Positions 12,363 through 26,039 of a stretch of 64,000 nucleotides of DNA are shown here, in pieces. The stretch's first letter is position 1; the number at the start of each line of letters is the position of its first letter. The notes under the pieces were generated by a model. It saw only the letters and a program-made list of their open reading frames with translations. It did not search any database and was not told the origin of the DNA. Made by a program: the position numbers and the translations under genes. This DNA is from Climacteris rufus. Lineage: Eukaryota; Chordata; Aves; Passeriformes; Climacteridae. Location: positions 459,817 through 523,816 of the forward strand of contig VZRZ01005138.1 of assembly GCA_013398175.1 (NCBI GenBank), written 5' to 3'.

Positions 12363-15300
12363 TTCAAACCTTTAGCCCTTTCTCCTTTATTCCTAGTAAA
12401 TCCTGTTTCTTGTTTTCAAGTCTTGTTTTGCTCCTGGTGGGCTTCAGTTGAAGAAGATTCCTGGTGTAGACTTCAGTGGGTTGCACAGGGCTCTTGATTA
12501 GGAAGCCATCAAGACCTCTCTAATATTTATGTTCTAGTACTGATGTTAACGTTAAAAAACGGCAGTAAATAAGGTTACAGTCATTAACAATATACCCTTT
12601 CGAGGTGACTGTAGTGACATTTCTGTACCTGTAATTTTTCAATTAAACTTTCTTTTAAAAATAAAATAATCAAGGAGCATGTTCCTCTTGCAACTCTTTC
12701 TCACCATTCTGGTAGTTTTGAATGAGCTCACATACTATGCCATCAACAAGAAATGTTATGCCATGATCTGCTTGCAAATACAAAGGTACTTGCTTTGATT
12801 TCCCTCTGTAAATGCTTTGTTCTGTACTTCAGCACATTTTAAGCTTTCTATTCTGCGTTAGCAGTTAAAATTTTCAGATTGGAGCACAGGTACTACAGAG
12901 GAGGGCCAGAATTAATTCGGTGCTAAAAGAGCTGTTCTAAACAGAAATAGTGCTGATGCACTTTCCCTTTTCACCTTAGAGGGGAGATTATGTATGCATC
13001 ACCTTGGGTTTACTGTAGGCTGTGCAAATATCCCTTTTGCAACACCTTGAGGCTATGTATGCCATATTTTAATACTACAAATATGCAGTTGTTACAAGCA
13101 TGCTTTACTGACGTGAACTGCTTTGAACAAATGTTCACTAGATACTGTGACTGAGCAGCACAGGAACACACAAAGCATTAGCTGACATTGCTAGTGGAAA
13201 ACAAAACCAAACATAGCCAAAATTATGTAGCAGTCTACTCTGGAGATAGCATTCCTATTAAGAGTGTGGTTATTAAGTTCAAAAAGCCCAAATACATATA
13301 CTTCTTTTTAAAGTATAATCTCATCCTTGAGAACTTTATATGAAGCCATTAGCAATAAGAAGAAATCTACTGTCAAGAAATGGCAGTAAGGGACTAAATT
13401 GAAAGCAGAATGGGAGAGTCTTTTTGCTCCACTGTGCCAATTACATTGCCACTTTTGTTTCTGCACTGCAAGACTGATAGGGATCTACAAATGCTTAGAT
13501 CCCAAGGGATTTGAGCACGTCTGGTGAAAATTGGAAATCAATAGGAGTCTATAATCGCAAGCAAACTGCATCATTTTCATGGGGGTGAATGATGGCAGCT
13601 ATCCAGATGCCATGGACGTGGGTCCATCAAGTGTATTTGTTGGAGCCTTCTGCTGAACATGAGAAGTACAAGATCCTGGTTTCTTGGCAAATTAAGCATA
13701 TGACTTGCCTCTCAATTAGCAAGGGAAGAGAAAAATGTTCACTGACCTTTCCATTCAGATGAGTATTTTGTAGCTAAAGAGGAGGATTCATTTTCTGGAT
13801 GTGAATTTTAAATGTATTGGCAGTCCTGCTGAGGAGGCAAACGTTTAGCTTTCAGTCCTGTCACTAGACTGCAAATTCATCTCAGGTCTGTCTTGAAGCA
13901 AGCTTCATCTCCAAAGCTGGGAGGTAATTTAGTTTCCAGGGTTATTCTGTTCTAGCTTTTGCTTAAGCAAAGGCTACCAATTCAATGTGACAATGAGAAT
14001 TGCTATCCACTAGGGGCCAAACTATGCCCACCAAAGGCTTGATTTCCTTTCTGAAGCATGTTTCTTCACCAGCAGTTGAAATTGCATGCTTTTTTTGTCT
14101 TTTTTTTTTTTTTGGTGAGCCCACTGCTTGATGTATTCAATTCCAGACTGTCCTTGAGCTCTTCAAGTCTCAGCCTGAATCCACAAGATACAGTTCAGTT
14201 GTTCTAGAGAAATGTGCAGCAATTATGAATATTATGACTGTATTTGTCTATAGGGCAGGCAGGGAAGATATAAAAGTCAGTCTATTGATGACAAACATAA
14301 AACATATGTCAGTTTTTGGAGATGGGGGAATTATGTCTATTGAAGGCTCAAATCCAATTTTTTCAATGTGTGTAATAGTTGAAATGATCCTGCTTTCTGT
14401 GTTGAAGAAGGGATTGTGAAAGAGCTCAACAGAAGATGGTTTGGTAAAAGTCTGATTCAAAGCTCAATGAAATCACTGGACAGTCCTTCAAGCCAGACAT
14501 GCTCCTGAACCGTGTGCTGCTTGTACATCTCTGCTTCCTGAGAAAACTAAAAAATGGAGGAAAGCACTACTGACAAACGCCAGAGCACACACCTGTTTAC
14601 ATGTTGATGTTCTTTGTGGTCATTGGCAAGCAAAATCTAATGCTCTAGGCTCTTAATGGGAATTTGGCATAACAAGCAGCATGTATCTCTCCACAGGCTC
14701 CAAACCCAAGAATTCTGAGGTTGTTCTTGAGCTTTTCTTTCTCCCACAAGGTACTAACAAATGAGCTATTGGATTAGTTACAGCTTTCATTAAAATGTAA
14801 TTAAAAGATGTCATACTTTTATAGTCGGACTCAGCTGTAGCCAAACATATGGGCATAGTAAAACATTTCACAGAACTGAAAGATTTTGTGTTCCTGCTGA
14901 GAAAATGATAGCCTTACAGCTTCTCAGTTATTTTAAAATTAATAATAGCAATTGTTTAAGTTCCCCTCATTCTAACAAAGTAGCTTTTAATATTCCTGGC
15001 TGAAATGCTCAGTGGTGAAGGTAGTTACTCTGCTATGGATACGTAGAGCAGCTCAGGGTCCTCAGTCCTGCTCAGTACTTTACTGAGCCATCTTGGCACC
15101 TTGTGCACATGCACAAAACATTGCAGATGCTCAGAGGAAGGGACCTGAACCCCTGCCACTCCTGTCTGGAGAGGACATCCTGGCTGCCAGGTCTGACATA
15201 TTGCTGCCTTCTCCACTTCTGGAACCGTGTCGTTGGCAAATTACTCCAAGATGGAGACAGGCTGGGATATTGCATATTTAGGTCACTTCCCTAGAATGGG

Positions 15301-16608
15301 AAGTATGTCTGTGGCTTTATTACAGTAATTTGAAGTTAGTTGCACAAAGTCAAGTTGCTGAAAGAGGAAGGAGATCTCTGCTAACAGCCTGGTCCCCACG
15401 CAGTCAGGGCACAGGAGCTGCAGTTCAAGTCATTGCTCAAGAACAGGGATCCCAGCAGGGCGCCCCATGTCTCAAAAGGCTATAGGTTTATATAGTTTTC
15501 CATGCTGACTCTGTGCCTTGACCATGGAAGCATAAGCACCAGTGCCTGGGTGTGAGGAGGATGTTTCTGCTTGGGTGAGCCTTGCCCTGGGCTCCTGCTG
15601 AGTATACACAGGTATACAAAGGAGATAAGCCCTGCTGCCTATCCAGCCCACTCCACTCCACAGAGCTGACTGTAGGCATAAACAAGTGATGGGAAATTGT
15701 TAGGGGAAGCCAAGGGTCTGCGGGCCATGAGCCTCAGAGGTGATGAGATGCTGGCCGCCTCTGCTTGGACAGATGGAGATAGGGAGCCAGGCTGCCACTG
15801 TCCCAGCACAGGGCTGGGGAGAGGGTGATGCAGCAGCAGGGAGGTGATGCAGCAGACCTGCTCTGTCTTGGAGTGCAGGGGCACTCAGTGTGACTCCCCA
15901 CACACCCCTGCTCTGCCTTCTCCTCCACATCACTCTGAACCCCAGCCAGGGAGGGACACCTGGAAGGATGCAGGCTTTGTTCTCTTCATTTTTCAGAAGA
16001 GAATAGTGTTTGAGGTTCTCTGAAGATGTTATCTATACGCAATGTTCTCTGTACCCCACTTTGGGAGACAGCTAGGGTACTTTGAATTATAAATGCAGAG
16101 AGAGTTCATTCTCTAAAAGTAATCGTGGGGGATGCTCATTTATTCTAAAGGCTTCACAAATTTTAACATGGATTCAAAAATTTAATTTAAATGTGCATTA
16201 CTTATTGTTATACACTTTTCCCACTTGCTTGGAAAACTGAGAAAAATGAGAAATCACATTCTGTACCCATTGCAGCTGGGGAAAAAAAATAATAAATTGG
16301 AGGTGGAAAAAAAAAATATAATAAACAATCTTACCACAATCTATTTGCATGGATTACCTGAACATTTTTAAGTAACTAATCTGTTCAGGGGAACCAGAAT
16401 CAGCCTGCATACATGAAAAATGCAGAAGTTGCAAAATATCATTTGAGAAAGAATTAATGACTTTCCAGTAGCATCACATATTGCTACTCCCAGGAAAAAA
16501 AGACTTTGTCACCTTGTATGTAATATTGGGATACTGAGAGTACTTGCTCAGTGCAGACACTGCAGTTGGTATGTGTGCTGCACAACAAACCTACTGTTAT
16601 TGGTGTTA

Positions 16609-16632
16609 ATATTAATTAATCATCATTAATAT
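16609..16632. repeat. AT-rich inverted repeat with TAAT cores
   Basis: ATATTAAT and ATTAATAT flank eight bases that add further TAAT words. This gives a dense cluster of homeodomain-type cores in about 30 bases. Confidence 0.5.
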
Positions 16633-17843
16633 CTGGGTCACAAAGCAATGACAACAAGGTAGAGAGGTTTCTCAGTGCCAGCAGTTCCTGCACATGTGGA
16701 TGTGCCCACAGCAAAGTCCTGGGCATCAGGTCCCTGGCTCAGGCAGAAGTGAACAGCCCACTGCTCCCAATCTGCATGCAGCTGGATCATGCAAGAGTGA
16801 GACTGTCACCACTGGGGGCCAAGATAAAGATTTCAGTGGGAGAGCAAGATCAGTAGCATTGGCAAGATTTGAAGTAGTAAGAGAAAGAAGTACATTTCTG
16901 CACTCTTGTGACTGGTACATGGAAAATGCTTCCATTTCACAAGATCTGCTTTCCTGGAGGAAGCTATCGAAGTATTACTTTAAACAAACTATCTCCTTCA
17001 AAGGACTGAACCAAAAGTATTTCATCATGTGTGTAGCTTCCAAAAGGCCTGAATGTGAGCCTGAGCCCTCCAAATGCTGTGAATCAGGGAAGGCTAAATG
17101 TAAAACTGGCTAAAACATGCAGAAGTTAGAAATTAAACAGGTTATAGTAAAGTCAGTTTTATTTGGGGTATGAATTCCAAATAAATGATACAGTGGGGGA
17201 CTGACTGCTCAGATATCATGGACATCTGTCTGGAGATTATTCCCTAACAAAAGAGTCTTAGCAATCATTCATATAGTTTGTATTCATGTCAGGTTTTGGT
17301 CACAGACAATTCACACATTCAGCAATGTAGTTAATCTCCCAGATACCCACCACAGAAGAATAGGGATTAATACATTTATCTTGTAAAACAATGCAGTCCT
17401 CCTCTGAATTACAACCAGAAATTAGACTGTAGTTATCAAATATACTCACTGAGGTTATGACTCAAGTCACTGCATTGTTAAAATTCCCATCTCTTATCGC
17501 CTCCCATTTTGAAGGCTGAAGCCATTGGTGTGTCAGCTGCCAACTGGGTTTGCTGGAGTCAGGGAAGTGCCTTCTCCAGCAGAGAATTTCTGCAAGAGGG
17601 CTTTGCCTTGCAAATGTTATCCACAAGTCCAGAAAAGGTATCAGGAGACGCCCCTGGACTCAGTGATCCATAAAACCTTTATGAAAGTCAATGACTGCTC
17701 CATGAGGGGTTGCAGCCATCATTTACATGGCATGCCAGTGGTTATAAATCCATCCCACAGATGTGTAGAGGACCAGTGGGCGTCATGCTGTTTGCCTGCT
17801 GAAGTCTCTGTTAAGCTCAGAAGAATTTACATTAATCTCAACT

Positions 17844-17862
17844 TAAAAAAAAAAAAAAAAAA
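17844..17862. repeat. poly(A) tract, 19 bases, with A-rich tail
   Basis: A19 is followed by A/C-rich sequence to about 17895. It interrupts a 183-codon + strand frame that I regard as chance. Confidence 0.8.
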
Positions 17863-18079
17863 CCAAAACAAAAATACCCCAAACAAACAAAACCAGCTCA
17901 AAATAGAAATCAAAAACCCACTGCTATCTGTAATGGAAGAAAATTTCCGAGCTTGTAGTCTTGGAGAGGGGAGAGAGGAAGGGTTCTCTTATTTCCTATT
18001 GCTTCTGAATGTATGTGGCACATATATTTATAGGTTAATAGTACCTTTGAGGAAATACAGCTCTTGCAGTGATTAACAG

Positions 18080-18760
18080 AATTTTTATTTTCTACAAGCG
18101 GTGTTACAAAATCCACATAGTTCCTGCCTCCTAAATGATAATTAATCTGCTGGTGTGCGTTGTCCATCTCAAGATTTCCACAGTGCAACACTGGCATTTC
18201 TCATTAAAATGAATCCTGGAGGCACTTTGTTATTGTTTAGACTGTGAAAACCACTGGCGGGTTTTTTCCCCCTCTGTATGTTTTGTAAGTGCTAAACGCA
18301 GGAGGAATTTAGCACATTCTTTAAAGGACTGCACATTAATAATACATTCTCGACCACAAAAAGAAAGTCAAACTGCTAAATGGTAGTTGTTTAAGTCAAC
18401 AGCATACAGCAAAAGGCACTCTCCCTTTAATCTTAGCTACAAAGGGATGCCCTTGTAGTCGAGACAGTATCATCTAGAAGTCGACAAATTCTTGCATGAT
18501 GCGTTGCTCTTGTGCCTTTAACAGTGCTTTAGGGGGTTATTTCAACAGCATTGCAGATGACAAGGCTTGGATTAGTGAAAGTTTTCAATTCCATCTTTGT
18601 TTTTGAAAAGGCTGCCTGCTATATGAGAGCACTTGTAAGGCCTTTTTATGCATCTCAGTCTCTTGCCATAGGTAATTATTTATTAATGTAAACCCTGCAA
18701 GAAAGATTGACTGTGTCAAGAAGAGAGCAAGGAAATAATAATCTAATAAAATTCTACCCT
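18080..18760. promoter_or_regulatory. candidate conserved non-coding element
   Basis: Low repeat content, mixed complexity, scattered CpGs in an AT-rich setting (GTCGAGAC, AAGTCGAC) and many TF-like words (TTATTGTTT, AATAATACATT, GATAATTAATC, TAATTATTTATTAATG) give this stretch the look of a vertebrate conserved non-coding block. This rests on composition only; conservation cannot be seen here. Confidence 0.3.
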
Positions 18761-19319
18761 GATGCCCTTGTCTGATCCCAGTATGAGAGTCAGTAGTTCT
18801 GTCTTTTTACCACATTGCATCAGCCACTTCCCAAATTCAAAAGCAGTTTTGTTCAGTAGTGCTAAGACTATACTGAAACAGTCCTGCTATTGGGATCCTG
18901 TTCCTGCCAGCTGATCAGTGTTGATAACGTTAGTGCTGCTCTGCTGCAGTATTTACACAATACTGAGGATTAGGGTTTGTGGAGCCACTGGTGGTAGTCT
19001 GAAATCAGCTGTCACGTGGATAAAATGGACAGGGGAATACACGCTAGGGAAGAGGGTTTACTTTGGGTTTAGGTTTTGTTTTCACTCCTAACCCCAACAG
19101 TGCTGTGCACGTCTCTCACGAGTTGCTTTGATTTCAACACTTTCTGCTTTGTGCTTGGACGGGCGCTGCTGCGTGCCGGGGCTCTGGGCCCTGCCTGTGG
19201 GTGTATAAACAACGCCCTGATCCAGCAAACCTTGGGCTCAAAGGAGGAGCCAGGAATGTTCGTCACTCCATTTGGCAGTTTGGTTGAGTTTCTGATTATC
19301 TATACTCTCTGTGAGCTTC

Positions 19320-19570
19320 TATCTGTGTTCTGACACAGCTGTTTAGGGACCTTCATGTCCATGAATTTGTTTGAATGCTTCTTGCATCTGCTGACATGGT
19401 CCTCCTCCAGATTCCTGTGGCAGCACCTCCCACAGGTTTGTTGCTCCCTGTGTAAAGAAGCGCTTTCTTTCACCTCTTGTGAATGAATCTTCTTCATGTT
19501 CCACCAGATGCCTCCTCATTCTCACACCACAGGGATAAATTCTGACTGAAACCAGAATTCTACTTTGCAC
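19320..19570 (-). mobile_element. ancient CR1/L3-type LINE 3' fragment
   Basis: Read on the minus strand, the stretch carries the series typical of old CR1/L3 3' ends: GCTTCTTTACACAGGGAGC, then CAACAAACCTGTGGGAGG, a TGCCACAGGA segment and CAAATTCATGGACATGAAGG. The relic at 48.3-49.2 kb ends in a related series but lies on the other strand. Overlapping frames of 65 and 78 codons on the minus strand are by-products. The 5' part of the element is not recognisable, as usual for truncated LINE copies. Confidence 0.65.
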
Positions 19571-21299
19571 TTGTTCCACTCACAAGCAGTAGACAGGCTT
19601 TATTAAAAAGTAAACTTAAATCTTGCAGCTCTGTGGAGAGTGAAGGTAGAGCGAGGTTTGCACAGGATCCTGGCAGATGGGGAGGTTTTGAGCTGTCAGG
19701 TTTTGAACTGTCAGAAATTTTGCAAAGGCTCTTAAAATACATGTAAATGTTGCTTCTTTTGGTCATTTTAGGGAGGTTTACTCAGATCACACAAAGCATC
19801 AGCTTCCGAATTTTGTAATATCTGGCAAGTCAGCTGTCCCCTCAGTCGTGCTATGTGGCAGAGGGACAGCGTGGCTTCATCAGGTAAAGTTTCCCTTCTG
19901 CAGAAAAACTTTGGGTTAGTTACAAAGCAAAACTTCATTATTTCCTTCTTAAGTTTTTGATTTATTTTTTATTTTTTCCCCCAATGGCAAAATGCCCAGT
20001 GCAAATCAAACCCTTCAATTCAGTTTCCAAAAAAGAAGCAGCTATCCTGTGTGGCTGAAATATTAATTAAAAAGAAGCAAAAAGAGAAAGATTTGGACAG
20101 ATCCCAAACCAGCTACTCAAATATAAATGTCTGCAACTGTCATATGAACTTCTCAGTAAATTAGGCTATAATCCTTCCTTCCCAATGTGGAAATACTACT
20201 TGATTAGCCCAATTAAGAGCGGCTTTCTGACAGAATATTACTTTAGGGTGTAGTTTTCTAAAGGATGAAAAGATACCGATTTAGAAACAACTGTATGTTA
20301 CTCTTGTTAATAAAAAATAGAAACAAGGAGTGACATAGTAAATTAACCATTGGAATGACACATTGGCTTGAGTTTCCCTTCAAAGCAATACAAAAGATGT
20401 AGAGCAATTAGGCTATTTTTACATGAAGTAAATTGGTAAATCAATATCCTCCATCAAACTTTTAATTTGCACAAGTAGAGCATGATCACTGATTATTTTG
20501 GTTTGTTTGGTGGTGCGTTGATTGGTTGGGTTGGTTTTCACTGCTCCATTTTAAGAAAGAGTTCACTTGAACAAAACCCTGTATTTGACCCTGCTAATCT
20601 CTATTTTTTTTTTGTGTTAATTTGGTTTGCTGCCATAGTGGACTGTTTGTTGATGAGAGTTGTTTTGAGAGGCCTGTCTGTGTTTAATTTTGATGCCCAT
20701 GCATGTGAGCACCTCTGAGCTGCCCACTTAGGCAGTTACCTGCCCATGAAATCATGGGACCCTCACTGCTCCAAGCTGCTGTATTTTTGTTTATTTTAAG
20801 CACTCTACTTTGCTGCCCCATTACCAAGTTAGCCTGAGGTCTCCTTGCACAGAGAAAGCCTATGGGGAAGCTGTGCACCTTGAAACGCTGTGTGCCTGGC
20901 CTGGGCAGAGCTGAGGGGCTGCCCTGGGGGCTGCCCTGGGGGGCTGTGAGGACTCCCTTTGGGGTGAGCAGGATGTGCCAGCAGGATGTGCCAGGCAGGG
21001 CCAGCAGCCCGGGAAGTGCCTGGCAGCCATGGGGGACGCACCCTACTCTCGCCCCAGGCACGGCGAGGCTCCCCTTGGCATCTGCGATGTGGGGAGCCAA
21101 TTTCAAAACCTTCATTGTTTTGTGCAATATAGTGTAAATATTTAACAGGGTTGCTTAAAGTTCTTTGTGTTTGCTTAACTGAATCAAGGCAAGGAACATC
21201 AATTTTCTGGGAAGATTTCTGCTCTGCACGATCAACAGAATTTCATATTGAAAGATAGTTTATCCATGCAGTCACGCTTATTTTCCAGTTGCCCAAATT

Positions 21300-21840
21300 A
21301 AGACAATCTATAAAGAAATGTTCATTTATTAGCAACTGGTGTTTGACAGTTTATTTCATGTAAGCCTCCAGCTTTCCTTGGCAAGCTTATTTGCATAATG
21401 TGTTATTATGTCTAAATGGAAAACTAAATGCCTCCATGTGGTCTTTAAATGACAAGTGCTTGTCAGCTTCATGCAATATTCAGAAGTAATAGATCCAAAT
21501 CACAACAGCACTCACTATGATGTACAAGGAGAAAAAGAAACAAAGCCCAAAAAACTTGTTGCGTATCCTTTCCTGACAAATTTACACTTTGGTACAGAAT
21601 TGTCAATTAGAGTTTTCATTTGTTAAACAGTTGAGTTCAACTGTGAAGGCATTTACTGTAGCTTTATTCTGCACTGCTTTTGAGTAATTACAATTCATGC
21701 TGCCTTTTTTTGTTCCCTCTATTTTTTTTACCCCCTTTCAAACAATGCAGCTCAGGGAATAAGCTTCAGAAAACCTTGGCAAGGTATACCCAAGAATTTC
21801 TGCCTTAATTACTTCTTAATTACTTCTGAAAACATGAATG
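21300..21840. promoter_or_regulatory. candidate conserved non-coding element with POU and homeodomain words
   Basis: A perfect octamer (ATTTGCAT) occurs inside TTATTTGCATAATG near 21390. AGTAATTACAATTCATGC lies near 21684, and the 11-mer TTAATTACTTC is repeated in direct tandem at about 21805-21826. No simple repeat or transposon is recognisable. The features suggest an enhancer bound by POU and homeodomain factors; this is inference from motifs. Confidence 0.3.
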
Positions 21841-24800
21841 CTCCCTGACAATGGTGACAATACCTTTGGAAGATCTGTTATGAAGTTCACATTTGAAATA
21901 GTCCTTGGGTCTTAAATTTGTACAGTTATGTATTGAATTAATAATTTTTCAAAAACAGAAAAGTGGTGTGCTTGTATGTGGTTCCAGGTTGTTAGAGGCT
22001 TCAGGGATGATGAAAAGTCTCCAGGAAAATGCTCATGTAAACATTGTCTTTATGCCCTTTCCTTGCATGTGTCTGGTGTGCTGCTGTCCCTCATGACCCC
22101 TATACCCTGAGCACACCCGAAGCATCGAAGTGGCTTCCACCAAAGAAGGAAAAGTCTAAACTCTGCTTTTACACCAGGATGCAACGTGGTGTGCTGGCAC
22201 AATGAAGGGCTGGCGTTCAGCCAGGAAAAAAAAACCTGCTAACAATTAATGCTACAACATGATGCTGTCAAGGGCAGTTCTGACCTTTAGCAATGCCACA
22301 TCTCCTTTTTGATAAATGCTACTATTTCCATCTCATGTTAAAGGTTAGAAAAAGAACACAGTATTTTACATATCAGATTAATTTTTAACTTTTAAAATAG
22401 ATTGTTATCTTGTTTCCTATTCATTGAGCTGCATGCAGTGTTTTCAGTTGGATTTGACATTAGCAAGTCCTTTTTAAGTTGGCATTAAGTGAATGAAATG
22501 GTTTGGAGCAGAGATTTTTTATTTTTTTTTCTTACACAACAAAAGTCCAGAAAGAAGATAGGGAGGAAACAGAAGATATTAGAAGGAATATGCTGCCTCT
22601 TGGATCTGGTGCAGGTATAGAAAGAAAAATGGCCAGATACTGCACACAATTTTAGTCTAAAACTCAGAAACAGTGTATTAGTCTTGGGCTGTTGAGTTTT
22701 TGCTTCTAACTGTCCTTTCTGGTTGCTCAGTATTGCAGGGCAAGGAGACAAGGAGACGTGGCTAAAAGGACAGAAGGGAAAGAGAGGAGACATAAGCTGA
22801 CAGAAGGAAAATATCACGAGGAGCAGGACAAGCAGCAAAGACTCATGTCACATCTTATAGGCTGACTTTGGGGTCAGACCACTTTTGGGTACCGTCAGTC
22901 ATCACCACCTGGTCATTTTACCTCTTAGTAGCTGAACAATGAAGGCTCAAAGAAATTCCTGGTGGTGCAGGTTTTAGGGTTTGGGAAGTGATGGAGATAG
23001 TAAGCAGGCAAGAAAAAGTAATACCTGTGCTTCTCATGTGCTATCCCTTCTAGGCATTACTAAGCACTGGGGCCAAACATGTCATCATCAGCCACACACC
23101 ATTAACATTAGCTACTGGAAGGTTTTTTGGGGTTTTGTCCCTGTCCTCTCTGCACATGTTAGGCTACCTCTGTGTGTTGTGTTCAATAAAAAGGGACCAA
23201 ATTCTGGTTCCAGAAGGCAAGAGAGGCTGGAAGCACTCTGGGTTCATGCCTGATGTTGGATGCCTGGCAGTGGTGAGCTGCCAGGGGCTGGCAGGCTCCT
23301 GAGCAAGCCCTCATTAGGGGAGCAGCAACAGGAGCTGAAGTTAATGAGGAGGTGGGACCTCCTGGCTCGGCAGTGTGCCCGCTGTGAAAGAAGGTGCTGT
23401 GCTGGTAATGCCCTTTGGGAGGTCAGGGTCAGACATAAAGTAAGGGAACAGTTCATCAGTGTTATTAAAAGACGCTTCAGTCCCAGGCCATGGCTTCCCT
23501 CGATGCATCAGCAGCAGCTCTGCTGGATGCAATTGATGTAATTAGAGTGGTTGTATCACTTGCAGCAGGCCTGGTGTCAGCGGGACAGAAGGTGTTTCCA
23601 GCACTGGTGACCTGTGCCTTGTGCTGCCTTTGGCTGCCTGAGCTGAACTGGGAGCTGGTGGAAGCTGACGTGGCTCTGCACACTGGGTCCCAGCACAAAG
23701 CCAGCGAGTCGTGCTCCGGTGACCCACTCTGACGAGGATGCTCTGTCATTTCCACCTCCTCGGATTAAAACCTTCCCTCACCCAGTGAAGGCACAGCACA
23801 AACACCAATTGCAAGCAGCAGGAAGGTTAAGTTGTCCTCCACCCGGTTCTCTCCTTAAGCCTTGGCAGTGCCTCACCAGGGAGGTCCCAGGGGAGGTGGA
23901 AGGCTCCTGCCAGGGACTCCCTGTGGGTTGGGACAAAGTGGGGCTCCCCTGGCTGTGGCACAGCTGGGGTGCTCCAAATATGTCCCACATGCTGGACAGG
24001 CAAAGTGGCAGATGATTGGCACTTAGACCACCAGGAACCATTAGGGAATGTTCAGATATTCTGAATAACACATGAGTTAGCTAGGAAAGCCCAAAGACTT
24101 GCTCACAAATAAGTAAAAAGTAGCCAAAGAAGTATTAAAAATTAATAATTTCATTCACTGCATGACCATGCAAATAACACTATTTGCTGTAAAAATTAGA
24201 GGTGGATTGCACAGACTTGACAGCAGGTGAGTGGCATGCTCCATCTCCAGTTGCTATTTTAGATCTTTGGCTCAAAATGCTGTGCAGCATCATGTCTTCT
24301 GCATCTTATAGCCCAGGGTACTTTCAACAGTTCTTTTAAAAGGTAACATAAGTGTTATCATCTCATCTTGGTGTGAATGATATTCGTAGGTACATGAAAA
24401 TAAGGGTAAACTGCTACATCAGTATGTACTTTCTCCCTGTCAAAAGAACAGGTTAAATTATCTGAAGGAAATGGCAATCAGACTGGTTCTCAGAGGTAAG
24501 TGTCCAACAGGGTGAACTTTTCAAAGCACCTCTGATTTTACAGCTATTAAAACCCAAGGGCATTTCTTTAAAAATCCTCACCTTTTTTTATGGTACCCTT
24601 ATTTGAGATTAATTATGTATGTAAAATTCTCAATGAAGAATGCAGTCGTCAAGGAACTCATGTTGAGTTTCAGCAGTTAGTCCAGTGATATTAAAATGAA
24701 ACAGGACCAACTTTGTAGGGGGCAATTATAACACATTACGGTGTGAATTGCACACTGTGATTAAACTCATAGGAGGTACTCAGCAGCAGTGTTTGCTTTG

Positions 24801-25620
24801 AAAGGGGCACTGATTACCATTTGTACTATGCATTTTGGTAATCAGAAATCATTATGGAAAATATTACATCCACTAAACAAATACCCCCTTAGCAGCATGA
24901 AATATACAGATTTATTTTTTTTAAGTAGCCTTATGCATGTAAATAAATACTTTTTTTCTGCACGGGAATAGCACTTGATCAGCACATCAAATCTGTATGC
25001 TGTCACGCTACTGCAGGCCCATGAGCTGCAGAATGAATGGTTTAAAGTTAAAACACCTCCTGGGGTTGGGTTTGTCTTCATGTCTTAACTTCGGGCTGGT
25101 TGCAATGACACTCTAAACCATCGTTTACTTGTGATTTATAAAAATAGCCTTGCGAAAGAATTAAACTAGCAAGAGGTGTTAACGTTTACTTTGGAAGTCC
25201 TGAGTTATTTCTATTAAATGGCTTTCCCTAGGATTTAAGATATGGGACTCGTAAGGCTCTTACTACCTATAAAATACTAATGGGCCTGTGTTGCAAAGGT
25301 ACTATATTTTTCTGGTATGTTTTGACACGTAATATTTTAAGGGATTTGAGGAGAGCTCTTGTCTAATGGCATTAACCAGTTTTATTAAGGCATTTTTGCC
25401 ACCGACTTCTGAGGGTGCCTCAAACGTTCACATGCAGCAGCAGCACAGGGCTTTTGCATCACCCTGAGAGCGTCCTGAGCCAGGGCCACATCTTCCCCAC
25501 ATGAGGGTTTCACTGCACAGCAGAAGAGAGGGGTCAGGCTGACAACAGGTCCCACCCGTGATGACTCAAAGCAAAACTTTGTCACAAGCTAACGAAACAG
25601 ATAGCTGCTCACTCAGGGAT

Positions 25621-25894
25621 CCCTTCCCTTCCCTTCCCTTCCCTTCCCTTCCCTTCCCTTCCCTTCCCTTCCCTTCCCTTCCCTTCCCTTCCCTTCCCTT
25701 CCCTTCCCTTCCCTTCCCTTCCCTTCCCTTCCCTTCCCTTCCCTTCCCTTCCCTTCCCTTCCCTTCCCTTCCCTTCCCTTCCCTTCCCTTCCCTTCCCTT
25801 CCCTTCCCTTCCCTTCCCTTCCCTTCCCTTCCCTTCCCTTCCCTTCCCTTCCCTTCCCTTCCCTTCCCTTCCCTTCCCTTCCCTTCCCTTCCCT
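25621..25894. repeat. (CCCTT)n / (AAGGG)n pentanucleotide array
   Basis: About 55 uninterrupted copies of CCCTT cover 274 bases without a single mismatch. Because the period is 5, every frame stays open and reads as a five-residue repeat on either strand (Pro/Phe/Ser/Leu on +, Gly/Lys/Arg/Glu on -); none of this is coding. The right border passes into an impure CT-rich tail. The pure-purine strand with GGG every five bases can form both G-quadruplexes and triplex (H-)DNA. The length shown may be limited by read or assembly length. Confidence 0.97.
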
Positions 25895-26039
25895 CTTCTT
25901 TTCTTTTGTAGGATGTAATATATATAAAGTGTAATGCTAACCTTTAACATTTCTGGCAGTTGGGGACTGTGTGATTGCTTTAAAAATGTAAACTCATCTT
26001 CACTGTATCTTGATCCTTTTCCCTCCTTCTCACCCTGCC

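Larger units (their letters stand above)
12363..18079. other. intergenic; no gene recognised
   Basis: Unique sequence, partly motif-dense near 12960-13200. A GC-richer patch at 15090-15960 contains a direct repeat of GGTGATGCAGCAG about 20 bases apart near 15825-15860. The 139-codon frame at 16694-17113 has no domain that I recognise. Confidence 0.6.
18761..25620. other. intergenic; relic LINE and GC patches, no gene
   Basis: Apart from the LINE fragment at 19.3 kb and the motif-rich block at 21.3 kb, this holds two GC-rich patches, about 20830-21090 (with tandem GGCTGCCCTGGGG and GCAGGATGTGCCA duplications) and about 23230-24000. A motif-rich AT stretch at 24600-24790 includes a GCAATT...AATTGC inverted pair. 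Confidence 0.6.

Noticed and set aside
16694..17113. 139-codon + strand frame
   Set aside because: No recognisable domain, no Kozak context or splice signals, and Cys/Ser/Lys-rich content typical of chance frames.
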